Source: Nostoc edaphicum CCNP1411 (GTDB lineage: Bacteria > Cyanobacteriota > Cyanobacteriia > Cyanobacteriales > Nostocaceae). From it: a DNA stretch of 64,000 nucleotides. A model generated the notes under the pieces. It saw only the letters and a list, made by a program, of their open reading frames with translations, was not told the DNA's origin and ran no database searches. The stretch spans positions 806,001-870,000 of the forward strand of contig NZ_CP054698.1 of assembly GCF_014023275.1 (NCBI RefSeq), given 5' to 3'. Within the stretch, counting starts at the first letter, position 1, and every line of letters begins with the position of its first letter. Of the stretch, positions 19,502 through 28,982 are shown in pieces. Made by a program: the position numbers and the translations under genes.

Positions 19502-22500
19502 TTAACGGTATAGCCAAACACGCAATAGAGACAGCAATTGCTCGGTATCTACGGGTTTGGTGATGTAATCTGATGCACCTGCTTCTATACACTTCTCGCG
19601 ATCGCCTTGCATGGCTTTAGCGGTCAGTGCAATAATCGGCAAAGATTTAAATTGATCGTTTTGGCGGATTAAGCGTGTTGTTTCGTAACCATCCATTTCT
19701 GGCATCATTACGTCCATCAAAATGACATCAATATCTGGTGTATTTTGTAACAGAGTGATTCCCTCTCTGCCATTTTCAGCATATAAAACCTGTATTTGAT
19801 AACGCTCTAGCATACTAGTAAGGGCGAAAATATTACGCATATCGTCGTCTACAATTAGCGCTTTTTTGCCTGTGAGTAAGTAGTCTTGTGAATGCAGTTG
19901 TTCGAGTATTTGTCGCTTGGGTGCTGGTAAATTTGCTTGGACTCGATGTAAAAATAATGCTGTTTCATCAAGGAGACGTTCGGGCGATCGCACATCTTTA
20001 ATAATGATTGTCTCTGCAATCCGTCTGAGTTCCGTTTCTTGAGTTTTGCTAATTTCTCTACCTGTGTAGACAATAATTGGCAAAGTTTTGCCGTTAGGTA
20101 GAAGTTTTATCTGCTCGATCAGTTCAAACCCGGTCATGTCTGGTAGCCCTAAGTCGAGGACAAGGCAATCAAAATGCTGTGAGCGGATGGCTTCTAATGC
20201 TGCTGCACCAGTGGCAACTGCAATGGTCGAAACATCGCTGTTGCCAATTAACTCAACAATACTCAGCCGTTGAGTGTCGTCGTCTTCCACTACCAATAAA
20301 TTTTTCACCTGGCGCTCAACGAAACCTTTAATTTTGCTCAACGCCTCGGATATTGTCTCGCTGGTTAAGGGCTTTTGCAGATATGCGATCGCACCTAGTT
20401 GTAAACCGCGTTGTCTGCCTTCCTCTACGGTCATGATATGTACGGGAATGTGGCGGGTATTTGGGTCATGTTTTAGACGATCCAATACCGTCCAACCATC
20501 CATTTCTGGCAACCGGATATCTAGCAAAACGGCTGAAGGCTGGAATTGCTGCGCTAACATCAAACCTGTACTGCCGGTTTGGGCTGTTATCACCTTAAAT
20601 CCATGCTGTTGCGCCATCTCTAGAAGGATACGCGCAAAATTCACGTCATCTTCGACAATTAGTAAGACGCGATCGCCTCTTTCTATAGTAGTGCGATCGT
20701 CACTAATTAGTGCTGAGTGCTGAGTGCTTAGTGCTGAGTGGGGAGTGGGGAGTGGGGGGTGGGGAGCGGGGAGTAGGGAGTAGGGAGTGAGGAGTGCCGA
20801 TCTAGACTCAGCAATCGATTGTGGTAAATAGAATGTAAAGGTGCTACCTTCACCTGGTTGACTGATTAGTTTAATTTCACCGCCGAAGAGACGGGCGATT
20901 TCGCGGCTAATTGATAAGCCTAATCCGGTGCCGCCATATCTGCGACTGGTAGAGCCATCGGCTTGCTGGAATGCCTCAAAAATCACTTTTTGTTTGTCGG
21001 GGGCAATGCCAATACCTGTATCGCTGACTGAGAAGGCAATCACCATCTGGGCGCGATTTAAGGTTTGATGGTCGTTGCTCCAGCCTAGCTTGGCCACCGC
21101 AATCCGTAAGCGTACTTCTCCTTGCTCTGTAAATTTAAAAGCGTTGGAGAGGAGATTTTTCAACACCTGTTGTATACGTTTGACATCTGTATAAATGCTG
21201 TTTGGCAATTCGGGAGTAAATTCAATTGCGAAAGCAAGTCCTTTACTCTGAGCTATTTCTCGGAAGGTACGCTCAATCTGCTCACCCAACTCTGCCAATG
21301 GCATTTGAGTCATGTCAATGGACATCGTTCCAGATTCGATTTTGGCGAGATCCAAAATGTCATTAATTAACGTCAACAAGTCAGTACCGGCTGAGTAAAT
21401 TGTTTGGCTGTATTCGACTTGCTTGGCGGTGAGGTTGCGATCGATGTTATCTGTTAACAGCTTGGCCAAAATCAACAAGCTGTTGAGCGGTGTCCGTAAT
21501 TCATGGGACATATTGGCGAGAAATTCTGACTTGTATTTTGAAGAAAGGGCGAGTTGTTCCGCCTTATCTTCTAAAGACAGTCTTGATTGTTCAATTTCAC
21601 GATTTTTGCGCTCGACTTCTTTCTTTTGTTGAGCTAACAATTCTGCCTTTTCTTCTAATTCGGCGTTGGTTTGTTGCAGTTCCTCTTGCTGTCCTTTGAG
21701 TAAATCTTCGGAGGCTTTGAGTGATTGGGCTTGTTGTTCTAAACGCTGGTTGGTTTCTCGGAGTTCGCTTTGTTGGGTTTGTAGTTCTTCGGCTAAAGAT
21801 TGCGATTGCTTGAGTAATTCTTCCGTTCGCATCGATGCTGCGATCGTGTTGAGGACGATCGCTATACTTTCGGTAAGTTGGTCGAAGAATGTCAGATGTA
21901 TTTCGCTAAAGCGGCGAAAGGAGGCTAATTCAATCACTGCTGTCACCTGTCCTTCAAACAGTACAGGTAACACCACGGCATTGAGAGGCGTAGCTTCTCC
22001 TAAACCAGAGCCAATTTTGACATAATCGTTCGGTACTTCCGTTAGCAGAATTCGCTCTTTTTCTAAAGCGCATTGTCCCACCAAACCTTCACCCAATTGG
22101 AAGCGGTTAGCTAGATGTCTGCGTTCGCGGTAAGCGTAGCTACTAATTAGTTTCAAATACGCGATATTTTCCCCAGACTCCATAAGGAAAAATACGCCGT
22201 GTTGCGCTCCTACCAAAGGTGCTAGTTCTGAGAGAATTAATTTAGATACAGTTTCCAAGTCTCGCTGACCTTGGAGCATTCGGGTAAACTTGGCTAAGTT
22301 AGTTTTCAACCAGTCTTGTTCGGTGTTTTTCTGCGTTGTCTCCCGCAGGTTGGCAATCATTTGGTTGATGTTGTCTTTAAGTATTGCTACTTCCCCTAAT
22401 GCTTCGACGGCAATTGAACGAGTTAAATCACCTTTAGTTACAGCTGTAGCAACTTCTGCGATCGCTCTTAACTGAGTTGTCAGTGTCGCAGCAAGTTCAT

Positions 22501-25288
22501 TTACATTATCTGTCAAATCTTTCCAAGTTCCAGCTGCCCCCGGTACTCTAGCTTGTCCACCCAACTTCCCTTCAATTCCCACTTCCCGCGCCACTGTGGT
22601 TACTTGATTGGCAAAGGTTGCTAGGGTATCAATCATCTCGTTGATTGTCTCTGCTAAGGTTTCAATTTCTCCCTTGGCATCTAGCATCAGTTTCCGTTTC
22701 AAGTCACCGTTAGCAACGGCTGTCACCACTCTGGCAATACCGCGTACTTGGGCTGTTAAGTTCCCCGCCATCGAGTTAACGTTATCTGTTAAATCTTTCC
22801 AAGTCCCCGCAACACCTTGGACTTGCGCTTGTCCGCCCAATTTCCCTTCAGTTCCTACTTCCCGCGCCACCCGCGTCACTTCACTGGCAAAGGAACTGAG
22901 TTGATCTACCATCGTGTTGGTGGTGTTCTTCAAATCCAAAATTTCGCCTTTGGCATCGACGGTAATTTTCTTGGAAAGGTCACCATTTGCTACTGCTTTC
23001 GTAACTTCGGCGATGTTGCGAACTTGTCCGGTGAGGTTCCCCGCCATTGAGTTCACGTTATCTGTTAAATCTTTCCAGGTTCCAGCAACTCCTCTGACGT
23101 AAGCTTGCACGCCCAATTTACCTTCCGTTCCCACCTCACGGGCAACTCTGGTAACTTCCGATGCAAAGGAATTTAGCTGATCCACCATTGTATTAATGGT
23201 GTTTTTGAGTTCCTGAATTTCACCTTTGACATCGACGGTGATTTTTTTAGATAAGTCGCCGTTTGCTACGGCTGTGGTAACTTCGGCAATGTTCCGCACT
23301 TGCGCTGTCAAGCTTCCCGCCATGAAGTTTACACTGTCGGTTAAATCTTTCCAAGTGCCGGCTACACCTTTAACTTCTGCTTGTACGCCCAGTTTACCTT
23401 CAGTTCCCACCTCACGAGCAACTCGCGTCACTTCACTTGCAAAGGAATTGAGTTGATCTACCATCGTGTTGACGGTGTTTTTCAACTCTAAAATTTCACC
23501 TTTGACATCAACGGAGATTTTTTTAGATAAGTCGCCATTAGCTACGGCGGTGGTAACGGCGGCAATGTTTCGCACCTGTGCCGTCAAGCTTCCCGCCATA
23601 AAATTCACGCTATCAGTCAAATCTTTCCAAGTACCAGCCACGCCGCGCACATCTGCTTGAACACCCAATTTACCCTCACTTCCCACCTCCCGCGCCACCC
23701 TTGTGACTTCACTTGCAAAGGAGTTGAGTTGATCCACCATAATATTGATGGTATTTTTGAGTTCGAGAATTTCGCCTTTGACAGCAACAGTAATTTTCTT
23801 GGATAAGTCACCATTGGCGATCGCAGTTGCAACTTCGGCAATGTTTCGTACTTGATCGGTGAGGTTCCCGGCCATTGAGTTTACATTGTCGGTCAAGTCT
23901 TTCCAAGTGCCAGCCACTCCACGCACTTCTGCTTGCACACCCAGTTTGCCTTCAGTTCCTACTTCCCGCGCCACCCGCGTTACTTCACTAGCAAAGGAAC
24001 TAAGTTGATCCACCATTGTGTTGATGGTGTTTTTCAACTCCAAAATTTCGCCTTTGACATCAACGGTAATTTTCTTGGATAAATCGCCATTTGCCACAGC
24101 AGTAGTCACTTCGGCAATATTCCGCACCTGTGCCGTTAAACTTCCCGCCATAAAGTTTACGCTGTCGGTCAAGTCTTTCCAAGTGCCGGCTACACCTTTG
24201 ACTTCTGCTTGAACGCCCAGTTTACCTTCACTTCCCACTTCACGGGCAACCCGCGTTACTTCACTAGCAAAAGAACTGAGTTGATCCACCATAATATTGA
24301 TGGTGTTCTTGAGTTCGAGAATTTCACCTCTGACATCGACAGTGATTTTTTTCGATAGATCACCATTGGCGATCGCAGTGGCAACTTCGGCGATGTTGCG
24401 AACTTGTCCGGTGAGATTACCCGCCATTAAGTTCACATTGTCTGTTAAATCTTTCCAAGTACCCGCCACTCCCCGCACTTCTGCTTGGACGCCCAACTTC
24501 CCTTCAGTTCCCACCTCACGGGCAACTCTTGTCACTTCTGATGCAAAAGAATTCAGTTGATCCACCATCGTGTTGACAGTGTTCTTGAGTTCCAGAATTT
24601 CGCCTTTCACATCGACAGTGATTTTTTTTGATAGATCGCCATTTGCGATCGCGGTAGCAACTTCGGCGATGTTACGAACTTGACCAGTGAGATTACCCGC
24701 CATCAAGTTTACGTTATCAGTTAAATCTTTCCAAGTACCCGCCACACCTTGCACTTCAGCTTGGACACCTAACTTCCCTTCAGTTCCCACCTCACGGGCA
24801 ACCCTGGTAACTTCCGATGCAAAGGAACCGAGGCGATCTACCATCGTGTTGACAATCTTAGCAGTTTGGAGAAATTCACCTTGGAGGGGTCTACCGTCAA
24901 TTTCTGTTGCGATCGTTTGGGATAAGTCACCATTGGCGACTGACCGAATTACACGAGTAGTTTCAGCAGTTGGTTGAACTAAATCTGTAATCAGAGTATT
25001 GACAGAAGCAACACAATCTGACCAAGAACCACGAACATCTCCGAGAGAGGCGCGATCGGCAATTTTGCCTTCTTTGCCGACAACATTACCAATCCGTTGT
25101 AGTTCGGCCGCCATTCGCTCATTTTGATCAATAATATCATTGAGCGTATCAGCGATTTTTCCCGCCACACCAGTATGATCTATGGGCATCCGAGCCGAGA
25201 AGTCACCCTGTTTAACAGCATTCAGCGTTCTTAATAGCTGATTTAAATCTAGATTGTCGCTGTCTTTAGTTAACTGTTCGGTTGCCAT
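19502..25288 (-). CDS. Multi-HAMP hybrid histidine kinase with three receivers
   Basis: A 1928-residue cytosolic sensor kinase of the Nik1/group III type. There are two N-terminal HAMP-type modules (1-155), then nine tandem 92-residue HAMP units (about 156-984; core [31 protein letters not shown]). These are followed by a GAF domain (about 1010-1170), a long coiled coil (1175-1285), HisKA (SHELRTP), HATPase ([13 protein letters not shown]) and three REC domains whose acceptor Asp lie in [24 protein letters not shown] and [12 protein letters not shown]. No membrane segment or periplasmic sensor is present. An STRR-derived Ser/Pro/His/Leu-rich linker (about 1500-1530) precedes REC1. Group III kinases sense osmotic or envelope stress in fungi; the signal here is unknown. 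Confidence 0.95.
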   Translation of the reverse strand: MATEQLTKDSDNLDLNQLLRTLNAVKQGDFSARMPIDHTGVAGKIADTLNDIIDQNERMAAELQRIGNVVGKEGKIADRASLGDVRGSWSDCVASVNTLITDLVQPTAETTRVIRSVANGDLSQTIATEIDGRPLQGEFLQTAKIVNTMVDRLGSFASEVTRVAREVGTEGKLGVQAEVQGVAGTWKDLTDNVNLMAGNLTGQVRNIAEVATAIANGDLSKKITVDVKGEILELKNTVNTMVDQLNSFASEVTRVAREVGTEGKLGVQAEVRGVAGTWKDLTDNVNLMAGNLTGQVRNIAEVATAIANGDLSKKITVDVRGEILELKNTINIMVDQLSSFASEVTRVAREVGSEGKLGVQAEVKGVAGTWKDLTDSVNFMAGSLTAQVRNIAEVTTAVANGDLSKKITVDVKGEILELKNTINTMVDQLSSFASEVTRVAREVGTEGKLGVQAEVRGVAGTWKDLTDNVNSMAGNLTDQVRNIAEVATAIANGDLSKKITVAVKGEILELKNTINIMVDQLNSFASEVTRVAREVGSEGKLGVQADVRGVAGTWKDLTDSVNFMAGSLTAQVRNIAAVTTAVANGDLSKKISVDVKGEILELKNTVNTMVDQLNSFASEVTRVAREVGTEGKLGVQAEVKGVAGTWKDLTDSVNFMAGSLTAQVRNIAEVTTAVANGDLSKKITVDVKGEIQELKNTINTMVDQLNSFASEVTRVAREVGTEGKLGVQAYVRGVAGTWKDLTDNVNSMAGNLTGQVRNIAEVTKAVANGDLSKKITVDAKGEILDLKNTTNTMVDQLSSFASEVTRVAREVGTEGKLGGQAQVQGVAGTWKDLTDNVNSMAGNLTAQVRGIARVVTAVANGDLKRKLMLDAKGEIETLAETINEMIDTLATFANQVTTVAREVGIEGKLGGQARVPGAAGTWKDLTDNVNELAATLTTQLRAIAEVATAVTKGDLTRSIAVEALGEVAILKDNINQMIANLRETTQKNTEQDWLKTNLAKFTRMLQGQRDLETVSKLILSELAPLVGAQHGVFFLMESGENIAYLKLISSYAYRERRHLANRFQLGEGLVGQCALEKERILLTEVPNDYVKIGSGLGEATPLNAVVLPVLFEGQVTAVIELASFRRFSEIHLTFFDQLTESIAIVLNTIAASMRTEELLKQSQSLAEELQTQQSELRETNQRLEQQAQSLKASEDLLKGQQEELQQTNAELEEKAELLAQQKKEVERKNREIEQSRLSLEDKAEQLALSSKYKSEFLANMSHELRTPLNSLLILAKLLTDNIDRNLTAKQVEYSQTIYSAGTDLLTLINDILDLAKIESGTMSIDMTQMPLAELGEQIERTFREIAQSKGLAFAIEFTPELPNSIYTDVKRIQQVLKNLLSNAFKFTEQGEVRLRIAVAKLGWSNDHQTLNRAQMVIAFSVSDTGIGIAPDKQKVIFEAFQQADGSTSRRYGGTGLGLSISREIARLFGGEIKLISQPGEGSTFTFYLPQSIAESRSALLTPYSLLPAPHPPLPTPHSALSTQHSALISDDRTTIERGDRVLLIVEDDVNFARILLEMAQQHGFKVITAQTGSTGLMLAQQFQPSAVLLDIRLPEMDGWTVLDRLKHDPNTRHIPVHIMTVEEGRQRGLQLGAIAYLQKPLTSETISEALSKIKGFVERQVKNLLVVEDDDTQRLSIVELIGNSDVSTIAVATGAAALEAIRSQHFDCLVLDLGLPDMTGFELIEQIKLLPNGKTLPIIVYTGREISKTQETELRRIAETIIIKDVRSPERLLDETALFLHRVQANLPAPKRQILEQLHSQDYLLTGKKALIVDDDMRNIFALTSMLERYQIQVLYAENGREGITLLQNTPDIDVILMDVMMPEMDGYETTRLIRQNDQFKSLPIIALTAKAMQGDREKCIEAGASDYITKPVDTEQLLSLLRVWLYR
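20708..20800. repeat. In-frame STRR tract inside the multi-HAMP kinase gene
   Basis: Heptamers of the type AGTGCTG, AGTGGGG and AGTAGGG run for about 90 bases without breaking the reading frame. They encode a low-complexity linker of repeated PHS/STQHSALS-type residues between HATPase and REC1. Confidence 0.9.
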
Positions 25289-25650
25289 AGCCTTATCCTT
25301 AATCTTGAATCTTGAGAAATTTTTTGTATTTTTTGTATCCCGTACCTAGTGAGATAACTTTTAGGTAATGCGGATGAAAATAGAGAGTAGGGAATAGAAA
25401 GTGAATTAAACTAATTTTTATGGATGCGAGTGTAAGCAGTTGATAAAGACTGCAAACTAAATGGTATTGCCGTCGTATCTGACATACCACTTAGCTAATG
25501 ATAGCTAGTTGGCCTATGTTATGCAGCATCAATTGTCGGCGAATACAGCATCGCACAGTAAAACACAAGATGACAATTAACATTACGTTTTTTGATTTTT
25601 GGAATTTGAGGAAAGCAGCAAATCAACAAATTCTAACTGATAACTGAGGT
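25289..25650. other. Spacer between the kinase and Uma2 genes
   Basis: An AT-rich divergent intergenic region that should contain promoters for both flanking genes. I see no clear operator, terminator or small gene. Confidence 0.5.
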
Positions 25651-25692
25651 TTGCTAAAGTCAGAAATATCCGGCAACTCAAAGGATTGGCAA

Positions 25693-26376
25693 ATGGTTAG
25701 AGAGTACTCAGCCCAGAGACATCTGCCTCCGCTTGAAAGTGGCGATCGCCTAACTCGCCCTGAATTTGAACGGCGTTATGCGGCTGCACCCCAGATCAAG
25801 AAAGCAGAACTGATTGAAGGAATCGTTTATGTGGCATCTCCCTTTAGACATGAGCAACATGGCAAACCCCACAGTCGGGTGATAACTTGGTTAGGAGTCT
25901 ACCAATCACTGACTCCTGGCGTTGACTTAAGCGTTGAACCAACCGTCAGACTAGATTTAGACAATGAACCCCAGCCAGATGTAGTGCTGTTTATTGAACC
26001 AGATTCAGGCGGACAAACCCGTTTGAGCCGCGACGGTTACATTGAAGGATCTCCCGAATTGATTGTTGAAATTGCTGCGAGTAGCGTGGCGATCGATACA
26101 GGCAGCAAAAAGCAGGTTTATCGCCGTAATGGGGTGTTGGAGTACGTAATCTGGCAATCTTACGAGAATAAAATTGAATGGTTTTGCCTAATTGATGGCG
26201 ACTATCAATTGCTATCTCCCGGTGCAGATGGAATTATTCGCTCTCAGGTGTTTCCGGGTTTGTGGTTAGCGGTGGAGGCGCTGTTAAACAATCAGATGGT
26301 GCGAGTGTTAGAGGTGGTGCAAGCGGGGTTGAAGTCACCGGAACATAATGCATTTGTGCAGCAGTTGAAGAAATAA
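25693..26376 (+). CDS. Uma2 family (DUF820) PD-(D/E)XK endonuclease-like protein
   Basis: A 227-residue protein when started at ATG 25693; a TTG start at 25651 would add 14 residues. The Uma2 core is visible: ELIEGIVYVAS, EPQPDVVLFI with the metal-binding Asp, LIVEIAASS, and a Lys in GSKKQVYRRNGVLEYVIW. Uma2 genes are expanded in cyanobacteria and are often linked to mobile DNA, but their role is unknown. The stop codon directly abuts a repeat element beginning at 26377. Confidence 0.88.
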   Translation: MVREYSAQRHLPPLESGDRLTRPEFERRYAAAPQIKKAELIEGIVYVASPFRHEQHGKPHSRVITWLGVYQSLTPGVDLSVEPTVRLDLDNEPQPDVVLFIEPDSGGQTRLSRDGYIEGSPELIVEIAASSVAIDTGSKKQVYRRNGVLEYVIWQSYENKIEWFCLIDGDYQLLSPGADGIIRSQVFPGLWLAVEALLNNQMVRVLEVVQAGLKSPEHNAFVQQLKK

Positions 26377-26520
26377 ACAAGTCTGAAATAGTTTACTTCC
26401 CTGGTTTTTTGCGTTAGTTTTACCCCACCCTAACCCTCCCCTTGCAAAGGGGAGGGAACTAGATTTCTATTTCCCCCCTTTGCAAGGGGGGATAAAGGGG
26501 GGTAATTTGCCTTATACACC
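26377..26520. repeat. MITE-like element (copy B of the ACAAGTCTGAAAT family)
   Basis: Starts ACAAGTCTGAAAT immediately after the Uma2 stop codon. It contains the same paired stem-loops as copy A (CCCTCCCCTTGCAAAGGGG, CCCCCCTTTGCAAGGGGGG) and ends near TACACCGTAGCC. The right terminus is degraded compared with copy A. Confidence 0.7.
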
Positions 26521-26634
26521 GTAGCCTTAAAAAAGAGGAACTAGTGCCCCCTTTTTAAGAGGTTGGGGGATCTCAAACCACGATAAATTGAGTGTTTGAG
26601 CTTAAGTTGACAATAAACCCCAATTGGATTTTAC

Positions 26635-26847
26635 TCAATTCGCGATCGCACCCGACACCCCATTCATAGATCCATTTGCAGAAGAAAGCTTCACAGAATC
26701 AGCTGCTAAAGAATCGCTGAGTTTGGAACTGCCTAGTACGCTTCGCTTCTTCTTGGTATTACCCCGTCGCGCACCACCCGCCATCTCGTATTCTGGGCTG
26801 GTTTTACCGTAACGGCTGCCAACTCCTAGTAACATTTTTTCTGACAT
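26635..26847 (-). CDS. Small Gly/Ser/Lys-rich hypothetical protein
   Basis: A 70-residue frame beginning MSEKMLLGVGSRYGKTSPEYEM, with a basic patch GNTKKKR and a Ser/Ala/Asn-rich tail ending SGAIAN. The ATG at 26847 is preceded by AAGG at suitable spacing. An AT-rich promoter-like region separates it from the divergent membrane-protein gene. I do not recognise a family. The non-repetitive, gene-like composition argues for a real small gene, possibly a secreted or processed peptide (a GG pair follows EMA), but this is speculative. Confidence 0.45.
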   Translation of the reverse strand: MSEKMLLGVGSRYGKTSPEYEMAGGARRGNTKKKRSVLGSSKLSDSLAADSVKLSSANGSMNGVSGAIAN

Positions 26848-26973
26848 AGCCTTATTAAAGCTAGATTTTAAATGTAAAAAATAACAAATCAAGTTTAGCT
26901 TGTTTTAATAAAACGATTTAGAGTAATTAATTGGCTTGACAATATTATATTTATTCAATAGGAGTAAATTTTC

Positions 26974-28485
26974 ATGATTAATCTTTCTAAATTAAGTAAA
27001 ATTGACTTTCTGGTTTTAATTTCTGTTGTCATAATTGGTTTGATACATTTACCTTTTCCATTTTCAGGAGATCAAGCACTATTTACAATAGGTGCTTTGG
27101 AGATGCAACAAGGAAAGGTACTCTATCGGGATTTTTGGGATTTAAAGCAACCTGGAATTTATTACTTTTATTTTTTAGCAGGAAATTTGTTTGGTTTCAA
27201 TGAGATTGGCGTCCATATATTTGAACTTATTTATATGGTGTTTTTCTCCATAATATTGCAACTAACTTTAAAAACTTATTTTCAGCATCGGATAATCGCA
27301 AGCTTAGTACCTTTATTAACGGTTAGTGCTTACTATATTTCTTCATATCATCGGCAATTTACTCAAGTAGAAGGACTAGTTGGTTTTCCTTTATTTATAT
27401 GCCTTTGGCTGACTTATCAATCTTTTAATCATGAAGGCAAGCCGAGATTTATTCAACTTTTAATATCAGGCTTTATGGGTGGGATTGTCCTGATATTTAA
27501 ATTAATATTTCTGCCTATTTTGCTTGCTTTCTGGCTAACTATCTTACTCCATTCGGTATTAATCAAACATCAAAAATTTCAAAAAATCTTTATTGAAATT
27601 TGCGTACCAATTTTTCTAGGACTTATTTTTCCTATTCTAGTTGTTGTCAGCTACTTTGCTGGAGTTAATAGTTTATCAATTGTATATAAAACATTTTTTG
27701 TATATCCCAGGCAAGTGGTTGCTGATGGCACTTTTAATATATCTAAGTTAGTTTTTGGAACAGCATGGTTCTTAAAAAATTTTGTCACTCTAGTTTTAAT
27801 TGCTATTGTTGCAGTAAATGTATCCTTGCGTCAGGGTAAGAATTTATTGACTTTGCTACTTGTTGTTTGGTTTGTTTTAGGGTTGGGTATGATTGTTCTA
27901 CAAGCCAGATCACTATGGAGTTACCATTATTTACTGTTATTTGTACCTACAGGTATTTTAGCAACTAAAGGTTTAGATATATTATGGCAGCCTTTCAAAG
28001 AATTGAGTTCACGACGAATTAAGGTTCTGGTGTCATTTTTATTTTTATTACCTTTATTATTAAATTTCCAATTCAAGAGTGTGGCTCTAGTTAAGAATAA
28101 TTTTGCTTTAACTGAAGAGACACGATTTAAATATCAGACTGTATTTAGAGAAGACTATACATTGCTTCGTTCCGAGATTAGCTTTCTCTCTCAACCAGGA
28201 AATTTACCTGGTGAGATTTTTGTTGCTGGTGACCCGTCTATTTACTACTTATCTGGTCGTACTCAAGCAACATCATTAAATGGATGGTCACTTGAATTAT
28301 TTCTATCTGAGCAATGGCCACAACTTCTACAGGAGTTAGATTTATCCAAGCCTCCTTATATATTTATTAGTGATAACGATGAGAGTCGCATTAAAAAAGG
28401 GTTTCCTAAGATTCTAGAATTAATTGAGAAAAGATATCATATTTTATCCAAAAGTAATGATGGTATTTGGTATATTTTAAATTGA
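26974..28485 (+). CDS. Polytopic glycosyltransferase-like membrane protein (GT39/ArnT/PMT type)
   Basis: A 503-residue membrane protein with about ten hydrophobic helices. The N-terminal FPFSGDQALFTIGALEMQQG, with its Asp after the first helix, and DFWDLKQPGIYYFY match the GT-C fold loop of PMT/ArnT-type transferases that use polyprenyl-phosphate sugars. The C-terminal soluble part (about 400-503) contains FVAGDPSIYYLSGR. The start ATG has a TAGGAG ribosome-binding site. The gene is more AT-rich than its neighbours, which may indicate transfer. The acceptor is unknown, perhaps surface glycan or lipid. Confidence 0.8.
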   Translation: MINLSKLSKIDFLVLISVVIIGLIHLPFPFSGDQALFTIGALEMQQGKVLYRDFWDLKQPGIYYFYFLAGNLFGFNEIGVHIFELIYMVFFSIILQLTLKTYFQHRIIASLVPLLTVSAYYISSYHRQFTQVEGLVGFPLFICLWLTYQSFNHEGKPRFIQLLISGFMGGIVLIFKLIFLPILLAFWLTILLHSVLIKHQKFQKIFIEICVPIFLGLIFPILVVVSYFAGVNSLSIVYKTFFVYPRQVVADGTFNISKLVFGTAWFLKNFVTLVLIAIVAVNVSLRQGKNLLTLLLVVWFVLGLGMIVLQARSLWSYHYLLLFVPTGILATKGLDILWQPFKELSSRRIKVLVSFLFLLPLLLNFQFKSVALVKNNFALTEETRFKYQTVFREDYTLLRSEISFLSQPGNLPGEIFVAGDPSIYYLSGRTQATSLNGWSLELFLSEQWPQLLQELDLSKPPYIFISDNDESRIKKGFPKILELIEKRYHILSKSNDGIWYILN

Positions 28486-28817
28486 TAAGAGGATGTTTGA
28501 AATGTCTTCTTGTCGGTATCAAAAATTTTAGACCCCCCTAAATTATCGGATAAAAAGGAGACTTTGATTCTGGTTCCCCCCTTAAAAAGGCTACGGTGTA
28601 CACACAAGTATTGAAAATTAGCTTCACAGCCTTTAGATCCCCCCAACCCCCCTTTTTAAGGGGGGCAAAAAATTCTCAAAGTTCCCCTTTTTAAGCGGGA
28701 TTTAGGGGGATCTAAAAGTGCCTAAACTCACAGCGAAACACTTTTCAAATAACCTCTAAGACGTAGACGTAGGTTGGGTTACGCAAAGCCTCCACCCAAC
28801 CTACAATTTTTTTGCAA
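28486..28817. repeat. Dispersed GATCCCCC/AAAGGGGG repeat region
   Basis: Several complementary G/C runs (CCCCCCTAAATTATC, CCCCCCTTAAAAAGG, CCCCCCTTTTTAAGGGGGG) and another copy of the CTACGGTGTACACACAAGT string near 28588. These are dispersed non-coding repeats able to form hairpins; no gene is supported. Confidence 0.7.
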
Positions 28818-28949
28818 CTAGGACTCTGCGAGTTCCCGGTTTGATATTAAAATCAACTCTATCGCTTCCCGTAGACTTTCTCTAGCTTCTTCCAGAGTTC
28901 TTTCTTGGACATTTGCACTGGGTAACTCTTGGACGTAGCCGATAGACAT
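28818..28949 (-). pseudogene. Truncated HicB-like antitoxin fragment
   Basis: A 43-residue frame, MSIGYVQELPSANVQERTLE followed by EARESLREAIELILISNREL. It matches the second half of a HicB-type antitoxin fold (Y-x-x-x-LP...G-x-T-x-x-E-A-x-x-x-x-x-E-A-I-E). The N-terminal strand and the HicA toxin are missing, and no ribosome-binding site is visible. It is probably a relic of a toxin-antitoxin pair, 33 bases downstream of the chelatase gene on the same strand. Confidence 0.55.
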
Positions 28950-28982
28950 CAAATGCTGACGTACACTAACATACCCAACTCA

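Noticed and set aside
22500..24830. Regular DNA repeats resembling a CRISPR array
   Set aside because: The period is 276 bp with long similarity and an intact frame; it encodes HAMP modules.
22290..24977. Several plus-strand open frames of 60-100 codons
   Set aside because: They are the antisense of the tandem HAMP repeats; their similarity to each other only reflects the repeat of the real gene.
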